A DNA stretch of 64,000 bases from Tetraselmis striata (taxonomy: Eukaryota; Chlorophyta; Chlorodendrophyceae; Chlorodendrales; Chlorodendraceae): NCBI GenBank assembly GCA_006384855.1, contig VCJN01003586.1, positions 150,729 through 214,728 of the forward strand, in the 5' to 3' direction. The translations under genes were made by a program, and so were the position numbers. Below are positions 33,931-46,989 of this stretch, in pieces. Under the pieces are notes generated by a model, which saw nothing but the letters and a program-made list of their open reading frames with translations, was not told the DNA's origin and made no database searches. Numbering within the stretch: position 1 is the first letter of the stretch; each line of letters begins with the position of its first letter.

Positions 33931-35170
33931 CAATCTTTTCTGGGGTGCCAAGACACAACAAGCTCTCAAGGGCGTGCACCGGTTCCGCTGTCTCCAGCAG
34001 CATTTAAACCCGGGAATCTGACAGAAGAATACCAGCAGCGTGGAAAAAGATGATGACTTGCTTATGATGATGACAATGACAATAACTATCATGATGATGA
34101 CGACGGCCGCAGCTGCACCAAAGAATATTACCCGTCAGAGAATTTCCTTTTTAGAATGCCACAATGGCGGAAACTTCGAGGACGACATCCGCGCGCATCA
34201 GCAGCCATGCATGAGCAGGAAGCTCTGCCTCTTGATGCGGGAACTGGCTGCCGGTGAGGCTGCGCCTGCTGCAATCGGTTGGAACTAGTCTCAGTTAAGG
34301 CCAATGCTGCTAAGCTCCGCATAGTCCTCCGTGGCGATGTTGAGATGCCACTGAGACCCCCCCTTCCCCCCAACCCCATCTCGCCCCAACTCCCAATATG
34401 CATGGCTAGGCGTGCGCCCTGAAGAAGTGCGCCTGCCCGCCTGCTGTACAAGTAATATGTTGGGCACACGATGCTGCCCGCTAGGCCAGCCCTGCAACCC
34501 AGCTTCCGCGTATTACTTCTCCACGGCTGCCTGCCTACCATCCGCAACCAGCAGTGAATTGTGTGCAGCAGGGTGGACTTAACGCCAAGCTTATTATTCC
34601 GTCGCCATGAGTGTTGCACCGACTATTGCGAAATCTGCTCTGGGGTATAAGGACCAGTAGGGACCATATATTCCTGGGTTGTAGCGTACATAGTGGTAGA
34701 TATGTGTATATAAAAACGGGGATCGACGGCGATGCATACAGGGGTCAGTAAGTCAGTTTATGGTCTGATGATTATTATTAGGGCGTGCTGGGTTAATCAT
34801 TATTCGTTATTTATGGATCATTGGATTTGGTGGATGTGCATAGCGGTTTATACCATGTGTTAATTAAGTATCGCGTATTAATCATGTTGTGTTTTAATAT
34901 TTTGCTCCAGATTACGTAGTAAAGTCAATATAAAGAATGATGCGCAGGCGAATGAATAGAACAGGCAATGTCGTTTGTCTGCTGGCATTTTGTCTCCCCG
35001 CACGCGTATGCTCGGTGATAGGGATGCATGTTGGTGTGAGCAACCTGGCTATCGGTGATTTAGATTGTGCTCAGCCGGTTGTATCCAAAGGGGACGCCCT
35101 AGTGCGGGTCCGGGTCTTGACTGCCCCTGTCAAGTCACTTTGATAGGTTCACCGATGGATAAAGAGATGT
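33931..35170. other. Intergenic DNA, possible left LTR of the gypsy element
   Basis: Holds a GAT/ATG-rich microsatellite at 34045-34105. AT-rich sequence from about 34600 could be LTR and leader of the retroelement that follows, but I could not find a matching copy at its other end. Confidence 0.4.
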
Positions 35171-38100
35171 TTGACATCGCTGGCCAGTAACAACCTCATG
35201 CCGCCAAAACCGGCAATTGTTGATGATGTTGGGCATGTGCGCTTGAAACGCAAGGCCGGTGATGATCCTCAGGTCATGCACCATTATTCAGATGACAATC
35301 AACGCAGACGCCGCTGGCATCATTACCCTCATAAACCTGCTGAGTCGCCGACTAAAGAGGCTGTTGAACCGATAGATGAGCCGAAATCAATTTTCAAACT
35401 TAGGCATACTACGGCGATTAATAAAAGCTTGCAAACTCAGTCTCTAATGCTTATGAGGCTGTTCCGACCGTCACTGAGTTCATCGAAGCTTATCAGGCTA
35501 GTTTGGACCGGGCTTGCCAAGCCAATCCTATGGATGGTACTCCATTGCCTGATGTCGATGAATATCCGTTATTTGACCAGCACGAGTGGGACGAAATACA
35601 TGCCTTATACGGTCTCTTTACTATGGACGGAGCGGCAACCGCTGCATCCTCCAAACTTCCATCTTGTTTCGTTCTCCCACTAACTCTTTCCTTGACGCTG
35701 AGTTCTTTGATCAACCCATCTGGTTTAGCATTGATTTTGAGAAAATCCCAGAGTTTATTTCCAGTTTCGAATGCAAAAAGCAGCGCATTCCTTTTTATAT
35801 TTCTGCGATTGTTGCCATACCTCGTTGGAAGACAAATAAGTCCATCCGTTACATTTTGAGCTCTTGCAAGACACTCGAGCGACACCTACCCTAAAAGCAC
35901 ATACCGTCATAAAAAACTGACACAGAGAATTCTATTGAACAAATACATATGGGTCCTACACCCTTTACAGTCGATCTATACCTTGCAGACTCAGACGCGA
36001 GATTCACAAAATCCGGACGAAGCACGCTTCACAACTGTTAAAAGTGAGGTTTTCCCTTTTACGGCCCAAACCCTTCATACTGACCTACTCACCGCAGAGG
36101 CCCAAGTTACCTCTGGTGAGACTTTGCTCCCTCAGGATTTCACTGCTTTGGTTAGTAGTGAAATCATAATAGCGGAGCGGGTCTTCATTTTGTATCATGG
36201 GATATTGTTCAGAAATACCATTTGCCGACTAACAGGGTGCCCCAAACCTTAAGAATCTTGTCGTTACTTATCGTATTGCCAAATACTCGATTTCCCTCAC
36301 ATTGACATTTACGGGGGAATACCAAACTCAAGCAGAGTGGGTTGTTTGTCAACTAATCACCGATTCCAATTTGTGTCGGTACTGCCTTAGTTGCGGGATA
36401 ACATTCCCGATATTGACTGGATTACGGGTCATATCGCTGACTAGTATACCAAAACCCCCTTATTCACTACCACTGTTGTGCCACGACCTGCTTATGTTAG
36501 GTTGGTCGCCGCTAATAAAATGGCTAGAGCCATGCATGACACTGTTTCGGGCCATCGGAGGGAAGTTGATACTACTTACCTTTTGGCTACTTTTTTTAGG
36601 GACTTTGTCCGTACCCCCCGTACCATCGATAAGAAAGAAACTGATGATATGGTCATTGGTACTGACTTTGGTCTTGAATACAGTGAAAAGGTCATTGCAT
36701 TCTTGACAGAGTTACCACCTAACAGAGGAAATTTGATCACCATACATAGGTCTTTGACGGTGCCCAAGCACCAAAGGGCTACATGTATCGGCTGTCGCCA
36801 ACTGAGTTAAAAGAGTTGGAGCGACAGCTTGATCAATACCTCGAGAAGTATGTATCAGGCCTAGCTATTCTCCTTTTGCTGCGCATGTTATGTTAGCCCG
36901 TAAGGCTGATGACTCTCTCCGAGTGTCTATTGACTACAGCGGTCTTAACCGTATCACTTGTGGCATGCAGTATCCGTTGCCTCGTATGGGTACTATCCTT
37001 GACGCGATCTCCTCTGCTAGTTGTTGGACCTGCTTGGTCAAAGGCCTGCTATCATCAGATCAATATTCGTGAGAAAGATGTATGTAGAACCTCTTGTTCT
37101 ACTCAGATCGAGCCGTTTGAAAGGAGAGTTCTCCCTTTTGGTCTGAAAACTGCCCGTAAAGCCTTTCATGCTTGTAGTAATGCAGTGTTTGATGGCACGG
37201 CTGATGAGCTTGGACAAAATACTGATACATATAATGAGCTGGTCCTATGCTATCTAGATGATATCATCATCTTCAGCCGGAACCTAGAGGATCACCTCCG
37301 CCATCTTGAGCAAGTGCTATCACGCCTTGCTAAACACCGCTTGCACTTGTCATCTAAAAAGCGCCACTTGGCTACAACACGCGTCACCTTTATGGGACAC
37401 TATAAATATTACCGAATCGGAATTTCACCAAACCCGGAAAAGGTTAAGGCCGCGTCACAGATTGGCCAGGGCCCCGTAATATTACTGATGTTCGTGCATT
37501 TTTATTTGCTGGCTTTTACATACCGTAAGTTCATACCAGATTTTGCCAGCATTTCCAAACCCATGTTCGACCTTCCGTGATTAGATACCATCAAAGCGGC
37601 CATGGACATCTATACACCAACAAGCCTTTCAGACTATTAAATACAAGTTGACACATGCTCAACTCACATGCTCCGATGCTTATGGCCCCACTTAGGGGCC
37701 CCCAATCTGAGTAAAACGTGGCCACTGTTACTAGTGGTTTTGCGGCAAAGATTGTTTTGCTGAAGACAGACCCAAAGACAAAACAGTTGCGCCCTATCAC
37801 CTATTTGACGAAGGCGCTCAAAGGTGCTCAACTCTATTATTCTACTTCTGATACTGAGTTTTTGAGAGTTGTCATTGCCCTATACAACACTGGCGACATT
37901 ACCTGGAAGGATGTGTCCATTTTTATGGCATAACCGATCATACTACACTTAGGCATCTGCCCACAACTTAGGAGACTTAGGAGACATGCCAGTTGGATGC
38001 AAGTCGTCGCAGCCTGCTTTTACGCGGAATATGACCATCCTCTACAAAAAGGGAGAGCAAAACATGGCTGATGCACTCAGTCGTCGTCACGACTTGAAAC

Positions 38101-39590
38101 AATTATTGGACGCATTCCATCATCAATCCTTTCAGGAAGATCTTGAACACCTCACGGATTGGCTTGCCCATACCACTGTCTCTTTTCCGATGGACACTGA
38201 CCTTATCCAACAGTTGCAACGGGCCTCTATGCGTGATCCAAATGCTTATGGCTCTGCGCTGCTCTCCTGCCTGTTGTCTCTCTTGACCAAATTTCCAACA
38301 AGTTGGGTGATAAATAATATGTTCCCAATGATGCCAGTTTGAAAATCAAGATCGTGGCTGAATGCCATGACACCCCCGCAGCTTTCCATCTTGGTGTTGA
38401 GCGCACAATCAGAGGCGCTTGTCAAGAGAAACTTCTTTGATTCGGTCACATATGCATAAGGCAGTCAACTTTCATATCAAGGATTGCAAGGTTTGCAAAC
38501 TCACAAAGCATCATATTCAAGCATCTGCTGCAGCGCATGGCACCCCTTGCCTACTCCTTGCAGGCCTTGGGAATGTTTCGGCCTTGATTATTTTTATGTC
38601 CAAATTACCTTTGGTCGATGGTCGTGACAGCATTGCCACTATATTGTGGACATCGTCTCAAAGCAGGCCCATTTTGTATTAAATCCATAACAACCAAACA
38701 ACTTGCTCACCCTTACATTAGCAACATTTGAATGGTCGTAGTGTTTGTATGGTGGGTGACAAAGATACCAAATACACCTCTGATTATTTTCAAGAGTTTT
38801 TTGCTGAGTTATTGGGTACTACCCTCAATCTCAGCACAACTTATCACCCACAGACTGATGGCCAGGCAGAAATACTTATAAAATCACAGAGCAACTGCTA
38901 CGAGCCGTTTGTTATAATTCATAAACCCACTAGCCCCATTATTTACCGTTGGCAGAGTTCAATTAAAACAACTCGGAGTCGTCCTCGACAAAATGCACTC
39001 CGTTCAAAGCGGCGCATGGGTTTCACTCCCGCACCCCGTTGGACATGGTCTACCCGTTTACGCACATTAGGCAGCCACCACTGGGCCTTATTTCAGATTT
39101 ACAAAATATTCATAACCCGGTCCATGAGAGTGTCAAAATGGCTAAAGAAAATGGCTAAAGAGTATCGAAAACACTGCTATGCTGCCTCACATTAAACCCC
39201 AACTACTTGATCCGGGTGATAAGACCATGAATCGGACCGAAGACCGTGAAATACCGTTAGTAAGGTAAGATAGTAATAAGATACCGCAACTTTTCAGAAG
39301 CTGCAGATGACTAAGTTCTTTGCGATTAGGCTGAATACGCCAATATTATTCAACAATACGTGTTGACACCGAAGCCCAAAGCACTTTCAATGGCTGAGAA
39401 CTATGCTAGGAACCAACACAAGCGTCCAACGACCCGTTTTCCGCCAACTTCAACCTTATCAGCTGTTGCTGCGGCGCCATGTTTACGGCAATGTTGCAGC
39501 TTTTCTTTACATGCCACCCCACCATGCGGTATATTGGCGCGGGAAGGAATGAAAGGGGATGATAATACTCTGAGTAAGACCTAGTAAACT
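35171..39590 (+). pseudogene. Ty3/gypsy retrotransposon internal region, frameshifted
   Basis: Retroelement domains occur in the usual order but in changing frames. Near 36415-36450 DIDWITGHIA is the protease-RT linker block. At about 36770-36850 YRLSPTELKELERQLDQYLE and then RKADDSLRVSIDYSGLNRIT lead into RT. At 36960-37300 the RT core includes PFGLK and LCYLDDIIIFSRN, with the catalytic YLDD intact. RNase H is near 37795-37870 (PITYLTKALKGAQLYYST). Integrase follows: KDCKVCKLTKHH at 38480 (zinc part), DKDTKYTSDYFQEFF at 38760 and STTYHPQTDGQAE at 38835 (core). Many stops and shifts show it is dead. The order RNase H-integrase after RT places it in Ty3/gypsy rather than copia. LTRs were not located, and gag upstream is unrecognisable. 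Confidence 0.85.
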
Positions 39591-42506
39591 TGCCCAAATG
39601 TACCGGTGACTCGAGTACATAGAATATGCTGGACACTGTTGATACGGCTACTGACGGCTACTGACGATGTCACCTACCGCTTGGTATTCATATGAATAAT
39701 TAGCTCCGCACATGTAATTCACTTCTCACAATTTCACAGCCAACAAGTCTCTTGGCGACTCCAAAACCTGTTCTTTCGTAGCGCGACCCTCTTTTCAACT
39801 GGCGTCCCGCCACAATCTGGAACCACGAGTACGGTGCATGTACAGAATAAGCTCAACTTATTATATACACCCCTCCACATAAGTCCCATGCCCTTTTCGC
39901 GCCGAATATGAGCTTACGAATAGTAGGGCAGCTGAATATAGGGATTATGACCTGAAATCCTGGAAATAAATTTGCACATTTATTTTCAGCCTTTTTCACC
40001 ATAGGATGTAAGGAAGCCCATTGGCCCTAACAAGTGTCCTACACGAGTGGCACTACTTGCGCCACACTGAGCGTTTCCAGTACCCTCACAACAACGGGGG
40101 TTGGTGCCCCGCACGTCCCGCCGCGCATGTATAAACCACTGCGTGGTGGGACGGCCATGGGTGGGCAAGGAAACATGTCAGCAAAGTGGTTAGGGTATTG
40201 TTCGGTGGGGTAGGGCAATAGTGGAGTGTGTCCATGCGCGATGTGGCGTGATACCATCGCCACTGTAGTGCTGCCTCGTGGTGCAGCTGCCTCCCAAACT
40301 TGCGGCATCGCTCAGTGCGTTGCGAAGAACCGTCAGAAAATTTCATATATATACCACTAAAACCTACGCGAGCAGGGCTACAATTTTAACACCTTCAGCA
40401 CGGTCGTCCGAGGTCATTTACGCACTTTTGCGATTTTCTAGAAATAATAGGTCAAAGTTTGACGTCTATGTCAGCGTGTTGTCAACACATTGGCGTGAAA
40501 CTTTGCGCCAAGTGGATATCAAAACCTGATACACGGTGGCGGGACAATGTGTTGCGCGTACTCGTGCACGGACCACTCATACGTGGCACATACTCCCCTT
40601 GAGCGATGCCCACGGCCGCGATGCCGGATCCCCCCTTTGACAACATTCTTTCCACCAACATCGACGCATAAAGGTGCACGCCATTGCCGTCCTACTGGGT
40701 TCACCATGGCGCGCTATGAGCATGCGGCCACGCACTATTATAAAAAAGCTTTGCCCTACGGCGCGAAGGCCGCGAGCATACTCTCCCGCATGCGCGTGCA
40801 ACGGTAACGGCCGCATTTTGTTAATGATTTTGCCCATAAACCATCGTCATCGATACATAGGGCTTGGTCCAGTTCGTGAATGACCTAATCTCAATGCTCT
40901 ACGTGTATATTGGACAGTTATCATACCAAGGGTGATGTGGCATGCGTAAGGGGGCAGTGGTGTCCCATGCTTATTTATGCACATGAGTGGCGCAACTTGT
41001 AGTTTTGAAACGCTAGCGACAAAAGCCTTGCTTTTGCCTAAATGAAAGTGTTGATGGCAACGGCTACCGCGTGGCAATATGGGGTGTATCGCGCTATTGC
41101 GGCGTTTCCCCCGAGCCTGGCGACCCTGGCTGAGTAACATGCATGCATGCACTTACCCACTGTCTCAGTGTAGCAGCGCATGGGCACGTAGATCGCATTC
41201 GCAAACCCCATACCTATGTGGAAAGGTCTAGGATCATAGTGGGCGGGGACATTTCCGGGTTATCGGGTAATTTGGGTTTTAGCAGTAGTAAATTGTGACC
41301 GGACATTGACGTTACGAAAGGTTTCTCGGTTTCAAAGTGCGGATGGTGGGACTTCTGAAAGGTCGTATTGGGTAATTAGGTCTTACCTTTAGAGTGGCTC
41401 TAACTCAAGAGCCTTGATGTGTTCATAGCGCGTAATGTCGATGTGCACAGTGGCTGCATGATCGTCGACAATCTTGTCGACGAGGTAAACATCCACGATC
41501 CGGTTGGTCAGTGGAATACGCATGTCGGCAGTGGCAGCAAATGTGGCAGTGCGGAACAAATAAGTGCCTGCGGGGATGCGAGTAGATGGCGGTACTCATA
41601 CATGATGGGACGCCATGACTTCCCGAGTTCACTATTTCAACGGGGTAAAACAGTACTATCCCAAGTATCGTAAGGGGATTCCTGGCGCTGAATCTTGGAT
41701 AATGCTCGTGTATAGGTAAGGCATATTCATCATACTGAGGTGGATAAACACGGTATGACCGCTAGCTGATGTAGAAGTAAACGGATTATCGCGTAAACAA
41801 CAATCCGGACAGCCCGCGTCAAAATTCAGAAGCGCGCGCATCGAGAGTAACCGGGCCCTAATTGAAATTAAAGCGGGCAAATTCATCGCGGTCAAAGGCC
41901 GTGGAATCGGGCGGGCAAACAGGTGGTCGCGCATGTTTGTTTTTAGTGTCACTGCCGTGGCGGCGCCGGTAAAATGTCCGGGTTGCAGCGCGTTTTTCAA
42001 TCGCGAACAATTTGGCAACATATGAGTCAGCCGGGATGGCAAAGGCGGATGTAGCAAGCGTGACGAACCGGCACAGCTCGCGCGAAGGCAACGAGTGTGT
42101 CGACTCGACAGAAAACGGGCATGCAGAGGAGGCCCCGTCATACGCAGACACCGGCACGCAGAGCTCGGCCGCGCGCTCTCAGGAGTTAGCTCGTTCACTG
42201 GGGGCATGCCAATAGTCTCAGGGATGAGGTACAAAATCGGCCAGTAAGAAAGATTATCGATTGTGTTACAACTCGAAATTGAATTTCGGCCGGCCCAAAA
42301 CCGTCACTGACCGGTAGGGCGGTTCAAGTTTAGCTTAGTAATGCCCGTAGCTGCTTTGATCCAGTGTCCGGCGCCATGCCTGCTTATTAGCCTCGCTCGT
42401 CGACGAGCAATTCATGACGGCGGGGCCCATTCGGCCACATCCATCGCACTTGCCATCATATCGGTCGTAGGCAGAGAGGCGCGGGGCGGCAGGTGTGTGA
42501 GCGGGT
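39591..42506. other. Intergenic DNA, nothing firmly identified
   Basis: Short open frames on both strands lack family signatures. A minus-strand frame at 41656-42234 (192 aa) is Ser/Arg/Leu-rich and unsupported. The start may include the right end of the gypsy element. Confidence 0.45.
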
Positions 42507-42531
42507 GGGGGGGGGGGGGGGGGGGGGGGGG
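42507..42531 (+). repeat. Poly(G) tract, 25 bases
   Basis: First of two long G runs 76 bases apart. Confidence 0.95.
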
Positions 42532-42607
42532 ATAACGGGGTGGAGGGGGTGGATGGGCCGACGGGGGGAAACGGACCGGCACCCGGATATATGTATGTAC
42601 CGTTAGA

Positions 42608-42631
42608 GGGGGGGGGGGGGGGGGGGGGGGG
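42608..42631 (+). repeat. Poly(G) tract, 24 bases
   Basis: Second of the pair, immediately followed by GATCGGCAACATGC. Confidence 0.95.
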
Positions 42632-42957
42632 ATCGGCAACATGCTACTTGCGCTTGCCGGAGACGGCAGCGGCGAACTCGAGGTCGATGGCCTCAATAAG
42701 GTGGTGGGAGATGGTAAAGTAGGAGTCGATCGGCTCGTCGGCGCGACGACCGGCAGCCTCGAGGGGGCCTTGAGCCGAGTTGGGTAGGCCGAGTTGGATG
42801 ACGCCAACGACGGTGAGCTCGTTGTACCGACGACGCACCAAGAGCATGTCGAAGGTACGCCGCAGTAGGACGGCGGTTCCCGGCAGATGGGGATGGTCGG
42901 GGCGATGCGGAGGCCAGTGGCGAAACGCATGATGACACCGGGCGGGTTGGAGTTGGA

Positions 42958-43360
42958 GTGGAAGCAATACAAAAGATAGACCCGAGCATGTCACATACTT
43001 GCGGGCAGCCGCATATGTAGCGATATATCCGGTACACGGGCAGCCGAGTACCGGTATATAGCGATGTACGCGTATCAATAACGGGCAGCCGAGTATTGGT
43101 ACGAGTACACCAAACATTCCATCATGTTCCATTCATAGACAGCGACTTTCCGATGAAAATCCGATTTTCAGGTGATAAGGGAATCGAACCAATGATCTCT
43201 TGGATCGCAGCCAAGCCCCCGAGAGACTAGTGAAAGCAATTCAAAAGATCCGAGCATGTCACATCATACCTGCGGGCAGCCACATATGCAGCGATATATC
43301 CGGTACACGGGAGGCCGAGTACATGTATGTCGCGTTGTATGAGTATCGATAACATGCCGC
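42958..43360 (-). repeat. Left inverted flank (unit - tRNA-like - unit)
   Basis: Units at about 42958-43130 and 43231-43357 share AAAAGAT...CCGAGCATGTCACAT, CGATATATCCGGTACACGGG and GGCCGAGTAC or GCAGCCGAGTAC. They are the reverse complement of the right-flank units. Confidence 0.75.
43165..43215 (-). other. tRNA-Cys-like fragment
   Basis: On the - strand CTTGG-CTGCGAT-CCAAG forms a 5-bp anticodon-like stem with a 7-base loop and is followed by ATTGGTTCGATTCCC, an RNA polymerase III B-box match (GGTTCGATTCC). The 5' half and acceptor stem are missing and the loop reads GCG, so it is not a functional tRNA. Confidence 0.5.
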
Positions 43361-43374
43361 CGTTACGAGTACAG

Positions 43375-44125
43375 CTAGCGGTTCGGGGGCGGAGAGGCCG
43401 GGCACGGCAACGACTCGGGGGCGCCCGGAGACAAGAGCCGGAGTGCCTTGAGGGAGTCTACGCCATGCAGCGGGAGGAGTCGGGTGGCCATGGGCGGGCA
43501 GCTACGGCGATGAGCCGCGTTGCGGAGGCAAGCGATGCGCGGGCGAGCAGGACCGGTCTGACAACCACAGCGCGACGACACCCGGACCGGGGGGGGGGGG
43601 GGGGGGGGTGCCCGCCTTTCCCCCTCCAGCTCCCCTTGGGGATCCTACCGCAAGAGCTCGGCGGGCGAGATGCGGGAAGCATCGGCGGACCGCGGCCGAG
43701 GCCGGTGGACCGCCACAACCGGCGCAGTGCTGGGGCGATCAGCGCCGCGACTTGGGGGATAGTTTCACCGATGGCGGTAGGTGGAGCCAAGACGCAGCAC
43801 GACGACTGAAAATTGAGCGGAGACGGTGCATTACCGATGTTCATCAGAACCTTTTCGGGGGCGGGACGAGTACGGCATTCGTAAATCCCGTGATGTCAAT
43901 GAGCGGTAATCCCTCGTATTGGCACTACACGTAATTATCCGGAAACAACACAGCTATTGATCACATGATGTAAGGAGGCGGGGATTCGAAACGAAAGATT
44001 ATGGTCGGTAGCTTGAGTTGTAATTACACTATATGTGTTCCCTACTATGGTTCGAGATGACATGTCCTAAGAACAACGCATTCTCAGCGGTAGAGAGCAG
44101 CACGTCGTAATCAATTTCAATTTCA
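43375..44125 (-). repeat. Dispersed repeat family X, copy 3 (inverted)
   Basis: Reverse complement of the X core at 5930-6715. Matching blocks include the CTTGAG.TGTAATTACACTATA end and the inner G run (43589-43608), the counterpart of the C runs in copies 1 and 2. It lies directly after the recombinase remnant. Confidence 0.8.
43589..43608 (+). repeat. Poly(G) tract, 20 bases
   Basis: Complement of the C runs in X copies 1 and 2, at the same internal position. Confidence 0.95.
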
Positions 44126-44162
44126 ATTTCCAACTGCCGGGGTGGTCACCGGGTAACTGCCA

Positions 44163-44933
44163 TTAGTGCGTAGCCGCGGGCAGCATTGCGGGCCGGTAAC
44201 GCACAAACGCATGCATGAGATCCGCAATCTCCGGATGGGCTGACCGTGAAACTTGCAAAGCGTGGATAATTTCGTTCGGGCCGTGGGTCTTGCAGCATTC
44301 TCGGCGAAAAAGCGTCATCATTCGGGAATCCACCGCGACATCCCCCACTCGATCTGTCGTGCTCGTTTGCGAGCGGTAGAAGAACTGGAAGCCGACTGCC
44401 GTAGCGAGGAACGTGCGGAAAACGTGCCAATCGCAGTCGGGACCGCACGGCTTGCGCGCGCCGTGCGCGCCGAAGGGCGATGTCCGCCGGGAACTGCACG
44501 CGGATGTCCGTCGTGCGCACGTCCACTTGCGCCAGCTTCTAGCCGGTTTATGGCATGGTTGGCCAGCGGGCCAAGGGCCATGTACATGCTCCTTGAGGTG
44601 GCGGTATCGAAAAAAAGTGTTGATCGCGAACAAGCAGGGTTGGAAGGCACATGCCTTATTGCGGCCGCGGTCGGCTGCCCACGGGACGTAGCAAAGGATG
44701 AAGAGTGTGTCCGCCTCCAGCGGGGAGAGCCCTTCCAACGCGAAGAAGTCGATGAACATGCTCAGCTCCGACGAGTATGACGCGACCAATCGCGGCTTCG
44801 GTGTAGCTGCATACATAAAGTCCCATGCACTACGTTGGCCGATGTCGTTCGTGTCTTCGAGGCAAAGCGCGCCATCGCGCATGCTGGCCGCCCGTTGCAC
44901 CGGAGCGACCGCGCGCAGCGGCGGAGCGCGCAT
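44163..44933 (-). pseudogene. Tyrosine recombinase fragment of the decayed DIRS-type element
   Basis: Its 256 residues align with the N-terminal two-thirds of the intact recombinase at 56894-57925. For example, YVPWAADRGRNKACAFQPCL matches YISWVAARGRNKAAAFGPYL, and VSRSAHPEIADLMHAFVRYR matches ISREAHPEIAELLEFFVSCR. The middle is out of frame, and the C-terminal catalytic HSLR...W...Y region is absent. Confidence 0.85.
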
Positions 44934-44958
44934 GGGGCGCCAAAAAATGCTTTGCGCA

Positions 44959-45807
44959 CTACGGAACTAATTCCGTCAGGCCGGTACGACGGGGACGGAA
45001 GAAAGATCGCGGAACGACACTCGGAATATTAGCACGTTTCAGCGCGGCGACCCGATGCCGGCGCGCGCTCGCCAAGCTGCATGGGAAAGAGCAAGTCGCG
45101 GGAGGGAGGATAGTACAATATCTCGGCAGCCTGGTCGTCGTGCAGCCGCGGCATCCACATATGATCGTGTCAAGTCGGGGCGACCACCGTGGATGTTGCG
45201 CCCGGCTGTCGCATTTCGAGGACGAGAACGTCCAAGAGGCCAAAGGGGGGTTGCACAAGTTCACCTCGCACCGCCACGTATCGTCCGGTAGGGATAGGGA
45301 GTCGACCGTCTCAGCATGAGGGCCCCACCATCGATAATTGTACCGGGTTACCTGGGCGTTCTCCAGCATGGTGGCGAAACGGTCCACCGTTTGCCGTATG
45401 CACAATCTGTCGACGTACCGGAAAATACGAGAATTGAATACCCAATCCGAGTCGTCTACCACTCGTGACAGCATGTCCGCCCACGCGTTGGCCGGTGAGC
45501 GGATGTACCGTACTCGTAACCGGACGTCGTGTACATCTATTAAGTACCACAGTTTTGGTAGCTTTTCAATCAATGCTAGAGACCGGGACGTAAGGTTGTA
45601 GAGCACGTGCACAACCGCCTTATTGGCCTCGTGCAGCAGTACATTGCGGCCGACGAGGTGATGGGGAAAGTTATGTACCGCGAGACGTGTACCGCTTCCA
45701 ATTCCTTGTACGTGATGTGTTGTCGCGGGTCGTCCTCGTATCCGAATCCGCGTGCCTCCGCGCGCTCGTTCAGCACCGCACACCCTAGCCTTACTGGTTG
45801 GAGTCAT
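44959..45807 (-). pseudogene. RNase H and C-terminal RT-region fragment
   Basis: VGRNVLLHEANKAVVHVLYN, LPKLWYLIDVHDVRLRVRYI and SPANAWADMLSRV match the RNase H of the intact element (RRVLLYEDNQAVVHILSNL; SAANAWADKLSR), with the catalytic D of EDN replaced (HEAN). The post-RNase H block VDRFATM...YNYRWWGP is also present. An upstream shifted frame (45576-45776) carries HITYKELEAV. Confidence 0.85.
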
Positions 45808-46317
45808 TGTGCAAGTAGCATGACTCCACGCACATGCCGCAAAATCGGGACCCCATTGTGCCTAGTCGGCACATCACGCCACCACTACAGGTCGCGGATC
45901 AACCATTGCGTTACCTTCACATCCTCGCTCCATACCGAGCAGAAGCAAATGACGATGTGCGCGTCGCGAAGGGAGAACCGCGCCGGCGGGACTGCAAGGT
46001 AAAAAGACTGCACCCTCCCCGCTAGCGCCGCGAGCAGGAGCGCGGGGCACACAGCGGCGGTGGCGTGCGGCGCGGCAGAGCATGTCGCGGGCGAGCACTG
46101 CCAGCCGCCGGAGCTTCTCGGGCGGGCCGGAGAATCGCACCGCCTCGAAGTTGATCTCCAGCCCTAGGTGCTAGGAGCGTTGGGTAGGCTCGGGGTGGGC
46201 ATTGATGGAGTGGCAGGCTAGGCCGACCCGCCCCCAAAGTCGATCGACCACCGTGCGCAAGCGCAGCGCACGGGGCGGGGTTGGAACATTAAGTTGTCGA
46301 CGAAGGGCAACATGCAG

Positions 46318-46318
<1 letters not shown>

Positions 46319-46350
<32 letters not shown>
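46319..46350 (+). repeat. Poly(C) tract, 32 bases
   Basis: The longest homopolymer in the window, sitting inside former RT coding sequence. The intact relative has no such run there, so it arose or expanded after insertion. Confidence 0.95.
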
Positions 46351-46351
<1 letters not shown>

Positions 46352-46880
46352 CGCGCCTTGCGACGCATGTGTCGTAGCAAGGGAGGGGAAGACCGGGCGT
46401 AGACCGCAACGTCCGGCTGTCGAATATACCGGACCATGGTATTGAATAGGGTGTAAAAGTTGTACGGTCTGAGGGATCATCCCATGGGCAGCTCGGTATG
46501 TCGCCATAGGGTGCCGCGAACGGTGATCGTGAAGTAATCTCGGACGTCATCTCTCAGCCCCATGGCGTAGTAGCCGTCCTTTAGGTTGAAAGGTAACGCC
46601 TAGTCGCTCCAACACGGTAGGTACTTCAAGCGCCGGAGTGTCGAGCCGCATGTTGTAGACGCGCAGCAAATAGTGAGTTGGTGCATGTCGATTACAAGGC
46701 GACACTCGTTTGCCCGGCTTCGGAATTAGAAATACTCGTGACACGTAGCGACTCGATACCCCGGGCTCTAGGGCGCCGACTCGGACTAGTCTCGAGCTCT
46801 CCTCGGTCCACCACCGGAACTGCGCGTCCGTAGCGTCTTGTAAGGAGACGCCGCAGTGGAACACGGGGGGGCGAAGAGTT

Positions 46881-46897
46881 GGGGGGGGGGGGGGGGG
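46881..46897 (+). repeat. Poly(G) tract, 17 bases
   Basis: Also inside the RT remnant, near the former GVPLPF / GVSLQDA junction. Confidence 0.95.
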
Positions 46898-46989
46898 TGA
46901 ACGGCACTGGCACGCCCTCCCGTATCCACCGCAACATGCGCCCGCTCGCCCCAATCCGCCGCCACTCGCGCCATTGTTTGCGCACTCTG

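Larger units (their letters stand above)
45830..46985 (-). pseudogene. Reverse transcriptase fragments of the decayed DIRS-type element
   Basis: 46692-46985 reads QWREWRRIGASGRMLRWIRE. 46547-46954 reads GVSLQDATDAQFRWWTEES and YVSRVFLIPKPG. 46171-46550 contains MVRYIRQPDVAVYA. All match the intact element in order. A 32-base C run (46319-46350) lies where the RT Arg-rich stretch precedes the catalytic FIDDF, so the active site is lost. Confidence 0.8.

Noticed and set aside
34600-39900. LTRs of the gypsy element
   Set aside because: I compared the flanks by eye and found no convincing direct repeat, so I do not place LTRs.
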